Shown here one piece after another: positions 21,923 to 32,681 of a stretch of DNA of 64,000 nucleotides. The notes below the pieces were generated by a model. It did no database searches, was not told the DNA's origin, and was given only the letters and a program-made list of their open reading frames with translations. The translations under genes were made by a program, and so were the position numbers. Within the stretch, counting starts at the first letter, position 1; each line of letters opens with the position of its first letter. Source of the DNA: Oscarella lobularis (taxonomy: Eukaryota; Porifera; Homoscleromorpha; Homosclerophorida; Oscarellidae). The stretch is taken from NCBI RefSeq assembly GCF_947507565.1, contig NC_089181.1, positions 2,427,614-2,491,613 of the forward strand, in the 5' to 3' direction.

Positions 21923-24900
21923 TTATAAAGTCATATTCGGCTTCGTCATTTTTCCTAATAAACTAATTCCGACGTTTGTCATGAGACACTTTTCGATTTC
22001 TTCGTAGCCCTTTCTAATTGCAATATCATATGGTTTTTCTCCAGCATCATTCAGTACGTCTGCACTTGCACTGCAACTGAAATAAAGACCAATAGCGCAA
22101 AAATGGAGTCCAAAAAAACGGCTCATACCCAAGCAAAACTTCGATACTTTTTATGGTACGTGGCCCAGCCAAAACGCATTCGTGCAAAGCCGTATTCCCT
22201 TTCCTGATCACCATTAATTCATATCAGAACAAGAATGCCCTTTTATAACGACGCACCTCATTTTCATATTCACATCAGCTCCTTTGTCAACTAAGACTTG
22301 AATACAGTCCAAACGGCCAGCAAGGCATGCGACAGCCAAAAGACCCAGGCCATCTTTGTTGCATATATTTGCATTGCTACCCTAAATTTAAAATTAATCA
22401 AAAACCTTATCAATTGAACATGCGTGAGTACATCGTCGTCAAGAAGTCCTTGGACAATCTCCACTCGTCCCTTTCCTGATACTCCGACTTCTTGAAAAAG
22501 CATTTGATTTTCCGCTGACATTTTCGTAATTCCCTTTCTCTTGCTCTTGCTCTTCTTCTTCCTCAGAGCCTTTGTGTCGTTGAGAGGCAGAGAAGTCTCG
22601 CCCTCTTTCTGACTAACTAAAACCGCGCAACATTTAATTTAAAAATCCGAGCTGTGGCATTTCCTTTACCTAAATTGAGAAGACTAGCGTTCCGAAAATT
22701 GTATCCGCCGCTCTCGCTCAGAGTACTAAGAAGACTCTGAGAAGCTAAAAGAGCAAATCTTTTCTACATTATCAGAATTAGGTCACACGTTACTTTGCAG
22801 TAGAGGAGTTGACGTTGCAACCCTTTCGGCTCTAGCCCCTTTGAGTGGAAACGCCAATGTAAGCGTCACTTCCTCCCCATCATTATGAATCGTTGCAGCT
22901 CGCAGCTTAATTAATTAAATAAATAATTAATGATCAACACGTCAAATGACTGAAGTACTTTTCCCATTTGAGGTTGACCTAAAAGCTTTTGAAATTCTAG
23001 AGAATTTTGCGTATAAGCTTTGACGTGAGAACACACGTGATCTATCTGCTGTCTCCAATAGCCTATATACAAGCACCAGCTGTTTCTCTCCCCGTCTCAT
23101 TTTATTCCTTTTAATTAATAAACCTCTTCCTGGACTGAACGTCGTCAGCGTGAGCCTGCGATCTTTTGCCGCCTCGCTTTGCATCTTCGCCTCGACGGCC
23201 GCCTTCGTTTCGGCTTCCAAAGCGCGCGACGACTTGAAGAAGAGACCCTGCGTTTGCGTTCCCTGAGTGCGAACTTCTTTCGAAGGAGAAGCGACAGGCG
23301 GCGGCGGAGCAGCCTATTTTACCATAAAAAAATTGATAAATAAATTCAATGACAACTGCGTACGTCTTCCGATGCGGTGGGAGAAACCGGACGAGATTCA
23401 ATTCCACTCCCACACGAGCTGCAAAATTGAGCACTAGGCTGATTGCTCGCTGAACACTTTTTGCACGCCACGGGCTGGCTAGAACGCACTACAGGCTAAA
23501 TATAAAATAACGTACTATATAAAGATGCTTTTATGGGCCGTGGACACAGACTTTGGTGGTGCCACACCAGTCGCAGAATCGAGCGTTGCGAGCAATTTGT
23601 CTTCCACATTTCGTGCACTTCGTCGTTCTTTGACTTGGAGGTGGCGGTGGTTCAGGCGAAGCTATCCCGTCAGGATTCTATAGAGTCAGTCGCATGACGA
23701 TAAATGAATTTATAAGTGTCGTATCTACTTCTGCGGCATCGTCCTGAAGACGAGCTTCACACGTGACGCAGAACTGCATTTCAGGCGGATTGACTGTGCT
23801 ACACCGAGTGCACAGCAACTTGGCCTGAAAAATGAATTCAAATCATTATGAGGGATATTCTTTTGTGTATTTTACCTGAAGTTTTCTTATCGCTTGAGGT
23901 CTCAGCTGAGGCGGGATTGGAGCTTCACAGGTGAGACACGCCGGCGCCGACAGCGGAACGGACGAATGACAGTAAAGACACGTTCCCATCTAATAAATAC
24001 GTTTTTATAAAAAAAATTCCTAATAGCTCAATGCATTCGAACGCACTTCTCCCGACCGGGGAGGAAGTTGTCTTGCCGACGGTAGAGGCGGAACTGGCGA
24101 ACCGCAACCGGGACAAAAGCGAGCGTACGGATCGGCGGGACGAGGAGAAAAGCATTGAACGCATCTGAGAAGAGGGAAACGCTGCTTGGACAAAAGAACA
24201 TTGATTGTCTTGGTTTTCATACTTGAGAAAGTCCGTTTGCTTGAGAAGTTTCTGCGCCTCTGCCCTCGACGATGCAGGACGAGCAGAATTCCCGCCAGAT
24301 ACCTTTTTTAAATAAAACGTTGCTATTTCATTTGAATTTTCCGCATTCGTGGTTAATTAAATAACCGGTTGTCTGGGCAGAGGACCAAGTCGAGTGGTGA
24401 GATATTTTGGGCCTGTTCGATTCAGCTTGCTCTCGGCTGGCTGTAGCAAAAGACTACTAAATTTGTTGCCATCGCTGCTGACGTCGTCGTCGTCGTCGTC
24501 ATCGTCGTCGAAAAACGTTTGACTCCGCGACTGTGGCGGCGTGAGGTTATCATTTCTGGCAGCAGAAACAATGAACGTCTTTGTTACGATTGAAGACTCT
24601 CGAAAAGGATCCCTACAAAACGTTTATAAGCGGCAATACTAATTGTCTCCTCCTCCGAGTCTATATACTTCTGTATGGCTATTGCTTTGACTGTTTGCTT
24701 GCCTGGGAGAAGGCTGAACGGACGCTTGTACGCGTACGTGTGTTTTTCGCCCAGTTTTTGAAATGGTTGAGGCTTTGTGCCGTTCACTGTGTAATAGATG
24801 TCGGTTCCTTGCGTTTCTGAATTCAAATTCCAGATCCAGATCTGCGTGCGAGCAAACGTCGCCCTTTCTTACCCGTTCGAAGTTCGATTGGCGTCGATGC

Positions 24901-24975
24901 GTCGATCGATTGCTTGCTGCGAGTGGGAAGGCGCAGGGGAACGACCGTGGGTGCACAAACGGAACCGGCTGCCAT
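21923..24975 (-). CDS. DZANK1: DZANK1: double zinc ribbon and ankyrin repeat protein
   Basis: In vertebrates a cilium and dynein-trafficking protein. The start at 24975 gives MAAGSVCAPTVVPLRLPTRS, nearly the vertebrate N-terminus. It is followed by a chitobiase-like beta domain (TDIYYTVNGTKPQPFQKLGE). After a linker come zinc ribbons: CFSPRPADPYARFCPGCGSP, CLYCHSSVPLSAPACLTC, CTRCSTVNPPEMQFCVTC and CTKCGRQIARNARFCDWCG. The SPGRG motif known from DZANK1 is at about 23130. Two C-terminal ankyrin repeats follow (GLGLLAVACLAGRLDCIQVL; GNTALHECVLAGP; AGEKPYDIAIRKGYEEIEK), ending LGKMTKPNMTL with the stop at 21923. About a dozen exons. The gene starts 278 bp from a divergent collagen gene, so the two may share a promoter region. 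Paired with the radial spoke gene at the right edge, it points to a ciliated animal. Confidence 0.93.
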
Positions 24976-25252
24976 GTTGAGCGGTTGCTTGGACACGAAA
25001 CCAAAGCACGCTACGATAGAACAAAGTGTATTTATCCATTGCCTTTGCCTAACTGAATAACTGAATTAGAGACCTTGCGCAGGCACGGTTTCACAGACAC
25101 TTGGAAAGAGAAGGATACAGCATATCTCGTTCGCCTTGCTCTTCAGGTAAGAGATAGCGCATATGTGTATCTTTCTTCCGCGCTAATTAGTAGGCGGGAC
25201 TCGCATAGACAACTTCGCTGTGCGTTCTTTAGACTTGTAGTCGACGTCCGCA

Positions 25253-26063
25253 ATGTGGTATACAAAGAGCGTTTTACTTCTCGTCCTATCTTCGTTGGTC
25301 GTCGCGCAAGTCGAGGTACCGTAACAATACAAGGGTGGGCGCTCCGCCTCCCGGTGGCGGACTCACGCGATCGATCCGCCTTTCATTCGCAGGAAGAGTC
25401 GCAGTGCGATGGAATTGTCTGTAAAAAAGGCAATTGACTACAAACAACGCTTTCGCCTACTAATAGTCTTGTACAGAATGCTACACGTGCAACACCCTCC
25501 GCATGACGGCGAACACAGTCGAAAAACTCCAAAAGAAAGTCGATGTGAGATTCAGATACACAGCTAATTTCTTCGCAAACAGAAACGTTTTGTCACGGTG
25601 CTTAGAAGTTCAAGGCTGCACCATGTCAACCAGGACGGCCGGGCTCTGACGGATCGCCTGGAGAGCCTGGATTGCCCGGGTTCCCCGGCGTGCCCGGTCC
25701 GATCGGCTCCCCTGGCTCTCCCGGCTCGCCTGGTTTGCTCGGTATGAACGGGAAAAACGGTGCAGATGGCGTGCCTGGCGAACCAGGCCCCATGGGTCCG
25801 CGTGGCCCACGCGGTGACAAAGGAGAACGCGGTCGCGACGGGGCGAAGGGAAGCGATGGCAAATTGGTTAGAATATATAGACGCTATTCTCGACCGCAGT
25901 CTTTGAAGTTCTTGAGCAGAATCAAAGTTGCAAACCGTGCGTCGATGCTCAGGCAACATTGGCGATGTTGGAGGCAAGGATTGCCGAACTAGAGGGAAAA
26001 TTGAAAGATGAGACATCTACGAGTTCTGACTGCGCATCGGGTTCAGATCGTCTTTTGGACTGA
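25253..26063 (+). CDS. Short secreted collagen-like protein, copy 1
   Basis: A small extracellular collagen. ATG at 25253 begins a clear signal peptide ([20 protein letters not shown]). A cysteine-bearing segment follows ([29 protein letters not shown]), predicted helical, with cysteines suited to crosslinking chains. A single exon then encodes about 24 Gly-X-Y triplets without interruption (from about 25630 to 25866, [20 protein letters not shown] onward). The C-terminal exon has SCKPCVDAQ followed by a short coiled coil ([20 protein letters not shown]) and a Ser/Asp-rich end, stop at 26061-26063. No C1q, lectin, NC1 or fibrillar C-propeptide domain is seen. It precedes a second gene of the same plan 312 bp downstream. 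Likely a trimer flanked by coiled coils; its matrix or soluble role is unknown. Confidence 0.8.
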
Positions 26064-26374
26064 CAGTAGTTTATCGTAGTAAATATTTTAGAATTGCTTT
26101 GCATTTCTTTTCTTTTCGTTTCATTCGTTGTACGCGTTAAGTTCGTTTTCACGTTGTTATGTCTGTGGTTCTTTCCCCCCATTGTTTCGCGCGAACCACG
26201 CACTTGGGATGTGGCAACGCTAATCGAATCACAGCTCACGCGAAGAGACATCGCATTGATCGCAAAGGAGGTCGACTAAACGCAGCCAGCGTCGCGCGCA
26301 TCCTCATACACGCTGCTACCTTTCCCGAAATCTGACTCACGACGACGTTTGATTCGGAGTCGTCTTTTCGAAAA
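26064..26374. other. Spacer between tandem collagen genes
   Basis: The 311-bp spacer holds the 3' UTR of the first collagen gene and the promoter of the second. A T-rich run at 26090-26170 resembles 3' UTR. I see no further gene or repeat. Confidence 0.5.
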
Positions 26375-27198
26375 ATGAAGGCGGCTATCGCTATTACTCT
26401 ATCCCTCGTCCTGGCAACGTTTAGTCAAGAGGTACAGTACAGAGCCCAGTATTCAAAACTAAAAAGCGTCTTCTTTTTCTCAATGGGGCGAAGACTGCAG
26501 AGGAAGGGCACGGTGGGTGTGGTTCCGTATTGTTAGCATAGATGGTCAACGCCTGTTTCAATCTGTTAGACTGCAAGTCAGTGCATTGTGATAAGTACGA
26601 AAGAGCTCTAAAAACAGCAAGGAATCTGTTGGAGAAAGACATTCCCGAAGTGAGTCGCCTTCTTGGAGCGGGCGCGTGCCTTTGATCTCTGCAGCAGGAC
26701 CCTGCATGCGCTTCAAAAGACAAATAGTCTATAATATAATCAACGCCCTTTGTATGCCTTAGTTGGGGAAAAAGAGAGGAATTCCTGGCTTGCCAGGAAT
26801 CCCAGGAGAGCCAGGACCAAATGGACCCACAGGGTTTTCTGGGTCGATGGGAAAACAAGGACGTATGGGCACACCAGGACAACCTGGTCATAAAGGAGAA
26901 GCAGGAGAGCCTGGAAGATTTGGAGTGAATGGCGAAATTGGCCAGTTTGGTATGTTATTCAATTGGAGGACCATAAACTGACAGTTCATCTGCAGGTGAA
27001 AAAGGCCGACAAGGAAGTCGAGGAGAAAGAGGAGATAGAGGAGACAAAGGAGTATCAGTGAGATCAAGAGACTCGATTTAAAGCAGAATCAACGTTGTGT
27101 CCTCGCAGGCTATTGACTTGTTCAACAACAGAATGAATTCCCTTGAAAAACGATTGCAGAATCTCGAGAAGGAGGCCGACGAAATGGGATTGAAGTAG
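26375..27198 (+). CDS. Short secreted collagen-like protein, copy 2
   Basis: This gene has the same architecture as the upstream copy. ATG at 26375 gives a signal peptide (MKAAIAITLSLVLATFSQE). An exon at about 26540-26650 encodes ACFNLLDCKSVHCDKYERAL and a helical stretch ending LLEKDIPE. The collagen region starts near 26764 (GIPGLPGIPGEPGPNGPTG) and crosses one intron at about 26950-26996. It resumes with GEKGRQGSRGERGDRGDKG, so the triplets are encoded by two exons, unlike copy 1. The last exon encodes a coiled coil (AIDLFNNRMNSLEKRLQNLE) and stops at 27196-27198. The two genes look like an old tandem duplication: the plan is shared but sequence outside the triplets has diverged strongly. 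No C-terminal globular domain is present. Confidence 0.8.
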
Positions 27199-27243
27199 GA
27201 GAACAAACGACATTTTTTCGCCCCATTAGCGTTACTTACTCTC

Positions 27244-27777
27244 TCACATATTGCTCTTTCTCTCCCACTTCTCCTTGACATCGAATCCCCAATAGAACTT
27301 TCTCTTTCGATAGCTCTTTGCTCGTTTCTCCGCCTCCGCTTCCTTTCTCTTTTTCTCCTCGTGACGCCAGTCGAATGCTTTCGTCAATTTGACGGCGAAA
27401 TCTCGTCGAGACAATTCGTCGCTGCGTTCGTCGGCCACGGCGAAATTTCCCGCTTCAATCGCTTCGTCTATCTTCTTCTCCAAGCCGCTCTTCTCTTCGT
27501 CGAGTTTCTCGAATTTTTCGTGAAAATTCAATTTGTCCTGAACGATTTTCCACTCTTCGTTCGCTGTCGTCGCGCCTTCTGACGGCGATTCGGTTCGATT
27601 CGGCTTTCTCTTTCTTTTTCGTCGCCGTTTGTCGCGCGTCTCCGCGATTATTCGACTTTCTTCGGCTCGTCTCTTTCGAAGGCCTTCGAATCGCTTCCGC
27701 GTTGCTTCCGAAATGCCTTGCCGACCGCTCGACGCATCAACGACGTCGCTTTCCTTCGTGGGGCTCCTTTCGGCCAT
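27244..27777 (-). CDS. FAM204A: FAM204A homologue, single exon
   Basis: A small, very basic protein of 177 residues starting at 27777 (MAERSPTKESDVVDAS). The C-terminal half matches my recollection of vertebrate FAM204A: KSGLEKKIDEAIEAGN, then the end FYWGFDVKEKWERKSNM against the vertebrate WGFEAKKRWETKSNM pattern. The middle has a lysine/arginine cluster (DKRRRKRKRKPNR) that could be a nuclear localisation signal. There are no introns, in contrast to most neighbours. Molecular function of the family is not established. It lies only 37 bp upstream of the seryl-tRNA synthetase stop region on the same strand and converges with collagen copy 2, their stops 45 bp apart. Confidence 0.85.
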   Translation of the reverse strand: MAERSPTKESDVVDASSGRQGISEATRKRFEGLRKRRAEESRIIAETRDKRRRKRKRKPNRTESPSEGATTANEEWKIVQDKLNFHEKFEKLDEEKSGLEKKIDEAIEAGNFAVADERSDELSRRDFAVKLTKAFDWRHEEKKRKEAEAEKRAKSYRKRKFYWGFDVKEKWERKSNM

Positions 27778-27814
27778 TTTTTACTAGCGTGCGCCCAACC
27801 ACGCTATTTTTAAT

Positions 27815-30022
27815 TTATTCAATTTCTATGCTTTGCATACCGCCTAAGTATTCTTGCAACACTTTAGGAATCGCAATTGAGCCGTTCTAGAAAAGAAATT
27901 AATGCTTTAACACGATAGACAACGAATTTTTGTACTTTCTGTTGAAATGTTTCCAATATTGCTAGAATTGTTCTCGGTACAGCACAGGCAGTACCATTAA
28001 CCTTTAAAAAATCGACGTCATTCGTGAAATGAGAAATCAAGCTAAACCATACTGTATGAACAAATTTTCTCTTGCCTCTTCCTATATTCTGTTCATATCT
28101 GATGTCCAGACGTCTTGCCTGATAGTCAGTGCAATTTGATGCACTACAAAGCTTTTAAAAAATAATTATAAGCCAGAAATATGACGCTCCAATCTATCCG
28201 TACCTCTCCATATTGTTCCCTGCCAGGCATCCAAGCTTCGAGATCATATTTCCTGTATGCCGACGCTCCTAAATCTTCACTTGCCATATCAACTATTCTA
28301 AGACAAACAAATAGTGACTCAATGCAAAGGACAGCGTGCACGTTACGTACCGATAATGAAGCCCAAGCTCATCGTACATCTCTTCTTGAATGTTGACAAA
28401 CTCGTCCAAGATTGCATTGCTTTCTCCTTCCCCTTCATTTGACGTCACGCCAAACATTTCGACCTAGAACAGCAACGTGTTTGTAGAAGAAACAAAACCT
28501 TTGCCTTTGCCTTTGTAAATTGATGAACTCTGTAGAGACCCCTAGCCGACTGGCCACGGCCCCCTACAAGGTTTGCTATACTTGGCTCAATAATCCTCAG
28601 AGAACTTACCGGCTTCTGCTCTAAAGCACCTTCCATATGCCGCTAACCTAGAAAAAGAGATGAAGTAGTAAACATTTTCTCAATTAAGATGAGCGTACTT
28701 TTTGGGCAGATCTCGCTTGACCAAACATTTCCCCATAAACATGCCTACAATGGGTGACTAATGCCGTTTACAGAAACAAAAACGAAGCACACCTGCAAGA
28801 GGAACTTCGGCTGTGCCAGTCATACATAAATCTCCGTGACGAGAGTCTAAATGATATATCTGCAAAACATGAGAAAGCGTACGGCGTTAAACACTCGAGA
28901 GTAACCTGGGTATTTTCCCCTTTCGGATGAAAACCGCAACCAGCCTTTACAACAAAGTCTCGAAGTGCCAAAAGCGGTGAAAGACTCCTACCATGACGTT
29001 TTCCTTGATCACATCAGGAGTTGCTATGATGGCAAAACCCTGTGCATTAGTACATCAAGTGATGTCTGTGTCTCAGCATCACTCAATTGACCTTAGAAAT
29101 TAACTTATTCACTGCCCACTGCACTAAGGCAAGTTCAAGCAAAGCTGCAGCTCCTTTGAGATAATAAAAGCTAGGGCCAGCTACTTGACTAGCAGACCTA
29201 ATAATCAGAAGAATAAGACAATGTATCGAGCTATCGATAGAGTGCCTTACGCAAAGTCTACAATGTCCAAGCTCTTGCAGAGATCAAAATGATCCTTTGG
29301 AGTAAAATCAAACTCTTCAGCAAAATGTCTAAACAATAGTAATCCCAACAGAGGCCATATGCACCAGGTTTTTCCCCGTGAATGTAAACAGCATTTCCTT
29401 GCGTCTCGTCTCCAATTGGCTAAAGCACACAATTCTGATCGATTCCTCCCTCCTATAATTCCTCACCGACTCGGGATGAGTCATGTTAGGAAGGCGTTCG
29501 GCTCTGATGCACAGATCATCCGCGACTTTATCAAGAGCACTCTTCAGGAACAAAAGAGCAACGTTTGCTTTGAAAAAAAGCAAATCTTATTCTATCCCCC
29601 CACTTCAAGTGAGTCGATAGTTTCTCTGATTCTTTTGCCTTCAACTTGCAGCAGTTGACGCTTCTCAGAATCCTTGCCAAAGAAATGCGTGTAGCCCTTT
29701 TGATAGTGGCCCCTCCCCCTTCTACTTTTTCTCCTTTCGTCTTTTCGGCTGCAATGTGTCTCGATTGGCGATTCGACTCGATTTCTTTTCTTATGCTTGC
29801 ATATCGTTCGTACAAAGTCATCTAAAAGTTGAAAATGCGACGTTGGTTTGTTCTCAAACGGGTTCGCACTGTTTCGAAGACGTCCGACATCGCCGTTTTT
29901 CGTTTCTTCGCGTTCTCCAGAACTTCGTCTCGGTTTTCGTACAACCACCTCAGATTGAGACGCGACAATAGCGCCGCATTGCTTCGTTGGCTGGAAAATC
30001 GTCGAAACAGCAGGAGCACCAT
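27815..30022 (-). CDS. SARS2: Mitochondrial seryl-tRNA synthetase
   Basis: A class II synthetase charging mitochondrial tRNA-Ser. The start at 30022 gives a basic, hydrophobic leader ([19 protein letters not shown]) suited to mitochondrial import; an in-frame ATG at 30058 is an alternative. The N-terminal tRNA-binding coiled coil is short. Catalytic core exons include [33 protein letters not shown] and [15 protein letters not shown]. Motif 2 reads [11 protein letters not shown], with EMFGV after it. Then come [20 protein letters not shown], motif-3-side [17 protein letters not shown] and [16 protein letters not shown], and the end [15 protein letters not shown] with the stop at 27815-27817. 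About twelve exons. The N-terminal helical arm appears shorter than in cytosolic SerRS, which supports the organellar assignment. Confidence 0.9.
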
Positions 30023-30187
30023 TTCTGACGCCCGGATAGAAGTTGAACCTGACGTCACTCATACCAGAGATCTATGCTCACGCCTAATCACTAATTTGGC
30101 AGGTACCAATAATCTAGCGTAAGAGCAATAAAATGCTTAGCTCCTTGCTACGCGCTAAACAAAAAAAACAAATTAAGCCCAAGTCAT

Positions 30188-32681
30188 TCAGGATTTGTCG
30201 TGCTTAGGAGAACGGCATTGAATAGGCAATTCGTACCCGTCCTCTAAAAATGAAAGTATCAAATTAAATGTATAAAGCCTTAATTAATAAACTACCGCTT
30301 TGAGTGGCAGACAGCTGAGAGCCGGATTTCGCTCTACTACCCGGTGCATAATATCCATCTGTAAAACAATAGTAGATAAAGATCTCGTGTATATATCTGC
30401 CTGTATATAGTTACTGTTTGCATTTTCCAAGACAAAAGAAGAAGGTACTACAGCTGGCTTGTCATACCTCACTATAAAAACTCCAAATTTAAGATTTAGC
30501 ACCAGATTTTGAAACGCTGTGACCTTCGGGTGTTGATTCGTTTGCAAAAGCCACTTTAGGTTCATCGTAGATGTTTTTGTGCTCTAGGAGAAATAATCCA
30601 CAAAAATTGAAGCGCCCCCACGAGGTTCGTACTAGTGCCATTGTTCTTGAGCTGTGCCGGAGTGGGTTTCATGGTTTCATAGACGGCAGCGAGCTTAACT
30701 TGCTTGCTGTCCTCTGCCACAATGTCTGAGCAAGCCTTCTTGTTGGCAGAACCGAATTTTAGAGTCTCGTAGTCGTGACCTGCTCAGACAGTCGTCGAGA
30801 TGGGAATCTATGTAAGGTTTCACTCACTAGTATAAAATTCTGCTGTTGGCAAGTTCAAATTCATTTGTCCTTTCTTCTTTTTCCTTAAAATGCATCAATA
30901 AACAGCGTAAACTGCTGAGATGCATCGTGACTATACCGATGCCAGAGGAAAATAGAAATCAGCGTAATAACGACGCCAATCGCGATTCCAAACGTGATTC
31001 CGACAATCTTTCCAACACGGTCGGACTCAGTGCTCAAAGAACTGTCGTCTGCAGACAATGTAAGTGCTAATTTTTTAGACCATAATACTACCTTCTGCAA
31101 TAGTAAAATTCGTGGCTTTGATCACTGTCACGGTTATCAGCGTTGACGGAGTAGTCTTTTCGTTTGTCGTCGTCGGTGTCACAGCTCCTGTCGTTGTCTT
31201 CACCGTTGCCGTCCAGGCGTCTTCTGTCGTTGTCGGTTCATCTCCCGACGTTTGACCGTTTGTGCTCCCATCTGTCGAAGTGTCGTTTGGTACCAGCGTG
31301 CAATGCGTTCCATTGCCAATAAAGTGGGGAGCGTTACACGAGCACATGCTTCTATTAGCTGACAGGAACGAGCACGTTCCATTCAAATGGCACTTGGGCC
31401 AATAGATATCCAAGAGAACAGAAGCACACTCGACTGCAAACAGAAACGCAACTCAGTCAGTATGTGATTATCGTGAATGTTAGTCTCGGCTCACTTTCGC
31501 ACCGTTCGCCTCTAAAACCGTCAGTGCACTCACACGTGCCTCGCCTGCAAGTGCCTCCATTTAGACATTGATTATTTTCACAAACCTCTATAGTATAAAA
31601 TTTGCCGATAACATATCATGATATGATTTTACTGACCGGCAGAATTGATACCACACGTTGGCCCTTCGAAACCAGGTAAACATGTACAAGTAAAGCTGGA
31701 TCCAAGTCTTGCGCAAATGCCGTCGTTCTGGCAAGGATTTGACAGGCAAGGATCTAATCACGTGCCAGAAAATAATAATTTAGCTTCAGACATTTGAAAC
31801 TAGGCATACCTCTGATGCATTCGTTGCCAAGATAAAAGTAACCTTGAGAGCAATCGCATAAATTCGCTTTACAGACTTCGTGTAAGAGAACACAGGGAGG
31901 AACGCATCGAGACGCTAAAAAGTGGACTGACATCATTCTGTTTGCACGCTTTCTATAATACGGTACCTAAACTTGAACTGGCCACAGAGAAGAGAAGAAA
32001 TGATAAGCGAAAAGCCGCGCAAAGCGGTGTTTTCTCCATCATAAGCTAGCGTCAGCACGTCTATAGTAGTAGAAATACGCAACACCGTGACGCTGGCCGC
32101 CCGGCCGCCGAAAGCATATACTGACCTTTGATTCGTTGGTGCTATTCGTTCTTTCAGTTCGACAAAGCGAGGACGTTCTAGGATGTGCGCGGACTGAATC
32201 CAACAATAGCCGGAGTCTTTGGTCTGAGAATAGGTCCGCTGCCCGAAGCCTTCCTGATTAGATCCGTGCATCAGCCAATGCAAAAAAGAGCTCCAAATTG
32301 ATTAGAGGGTGAGAGGTCAAGATTCTGAAGCTTCTGCCGCTCTAGAAATAGCCGTGCATATCGAAATGTCAAAGTTGAAACGACAGATATCTCAGTTAGT
32401 AGTCAAGGTTTTCCACACGCATTGTCTCGCATCCATCCTCTATTGTCGGAAGCAAGGAATTTAATAAGTGACGACCCAATCTAAAAATAGATCTTACAAT
32501 CTGTATGACACGAGCTGTCACGGGATTCTTCAGTGGAAGACACGCCTCTTAGCCTCCAGACCCTCCCCGCGCGCGTTACTTGCGGAGAGGTAACGCGCGC
32601 GGGGAGGGTCTCAGAGTACTCACTTACCAACAAAAAGATGTCAAGCCACAGCCCCAGCCACATCGGAATTTGCTGGACCAT
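30188..32681 (-). CDS. CUB/EGF single-pass membrane receptor with tyrosine-motif tail
   Basis: Unnamed type I membrane protein. The start at 32681 gives a signal-like [18 protein letters not shown] followed by a GTAAGTG donor. An exon at 32265-31965 encodes a CUB-like domain ([15 protein letters not shown] to RGFSLIISS). EGF modules follow: [55 protein letters not shown] and [18 protein letters not shown] Thr/Ser-rich stalk comes next (about 31290-31120), then the transmembrane helix ([19 protein letters not shown]) at about 31010-30950. The cytoplasmic tail over several exons holds five spaced tyrosine motifs: YETLKF, YETMKP, IYDEPK, GYYAPG and GYELPI, ending SPKHDKS at 30190. Exons between the signal and CUB are uncertain. 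The domain set resembles no named family I know; the tail suggests SH2/PTB signalling. Confidence 0.7.
32558..32611. repeat. Perfect inverted repeat, 22-bp arms
   Basis: Left arm 32558-32579 and right arm 32590-32611 are exact reverse complements, separated by the 10-base loop TTGCGGAGAG. The arms include the run CGCGCGC and are GC-rich. The hairpin lies in intron 1 of the receptor gene on the minus strand and 26 bp before the tetraspanin start codon on the plus strand. Confidence 0.95.

Noticed and set aside
25564-26016. Minus-strand frames with proline-glycine pattern
   Set aside because: Gly-X-Y coding DNA gives collagen-like strings on the antisense strand; the signal peptide and splice sites support only the plus strand.
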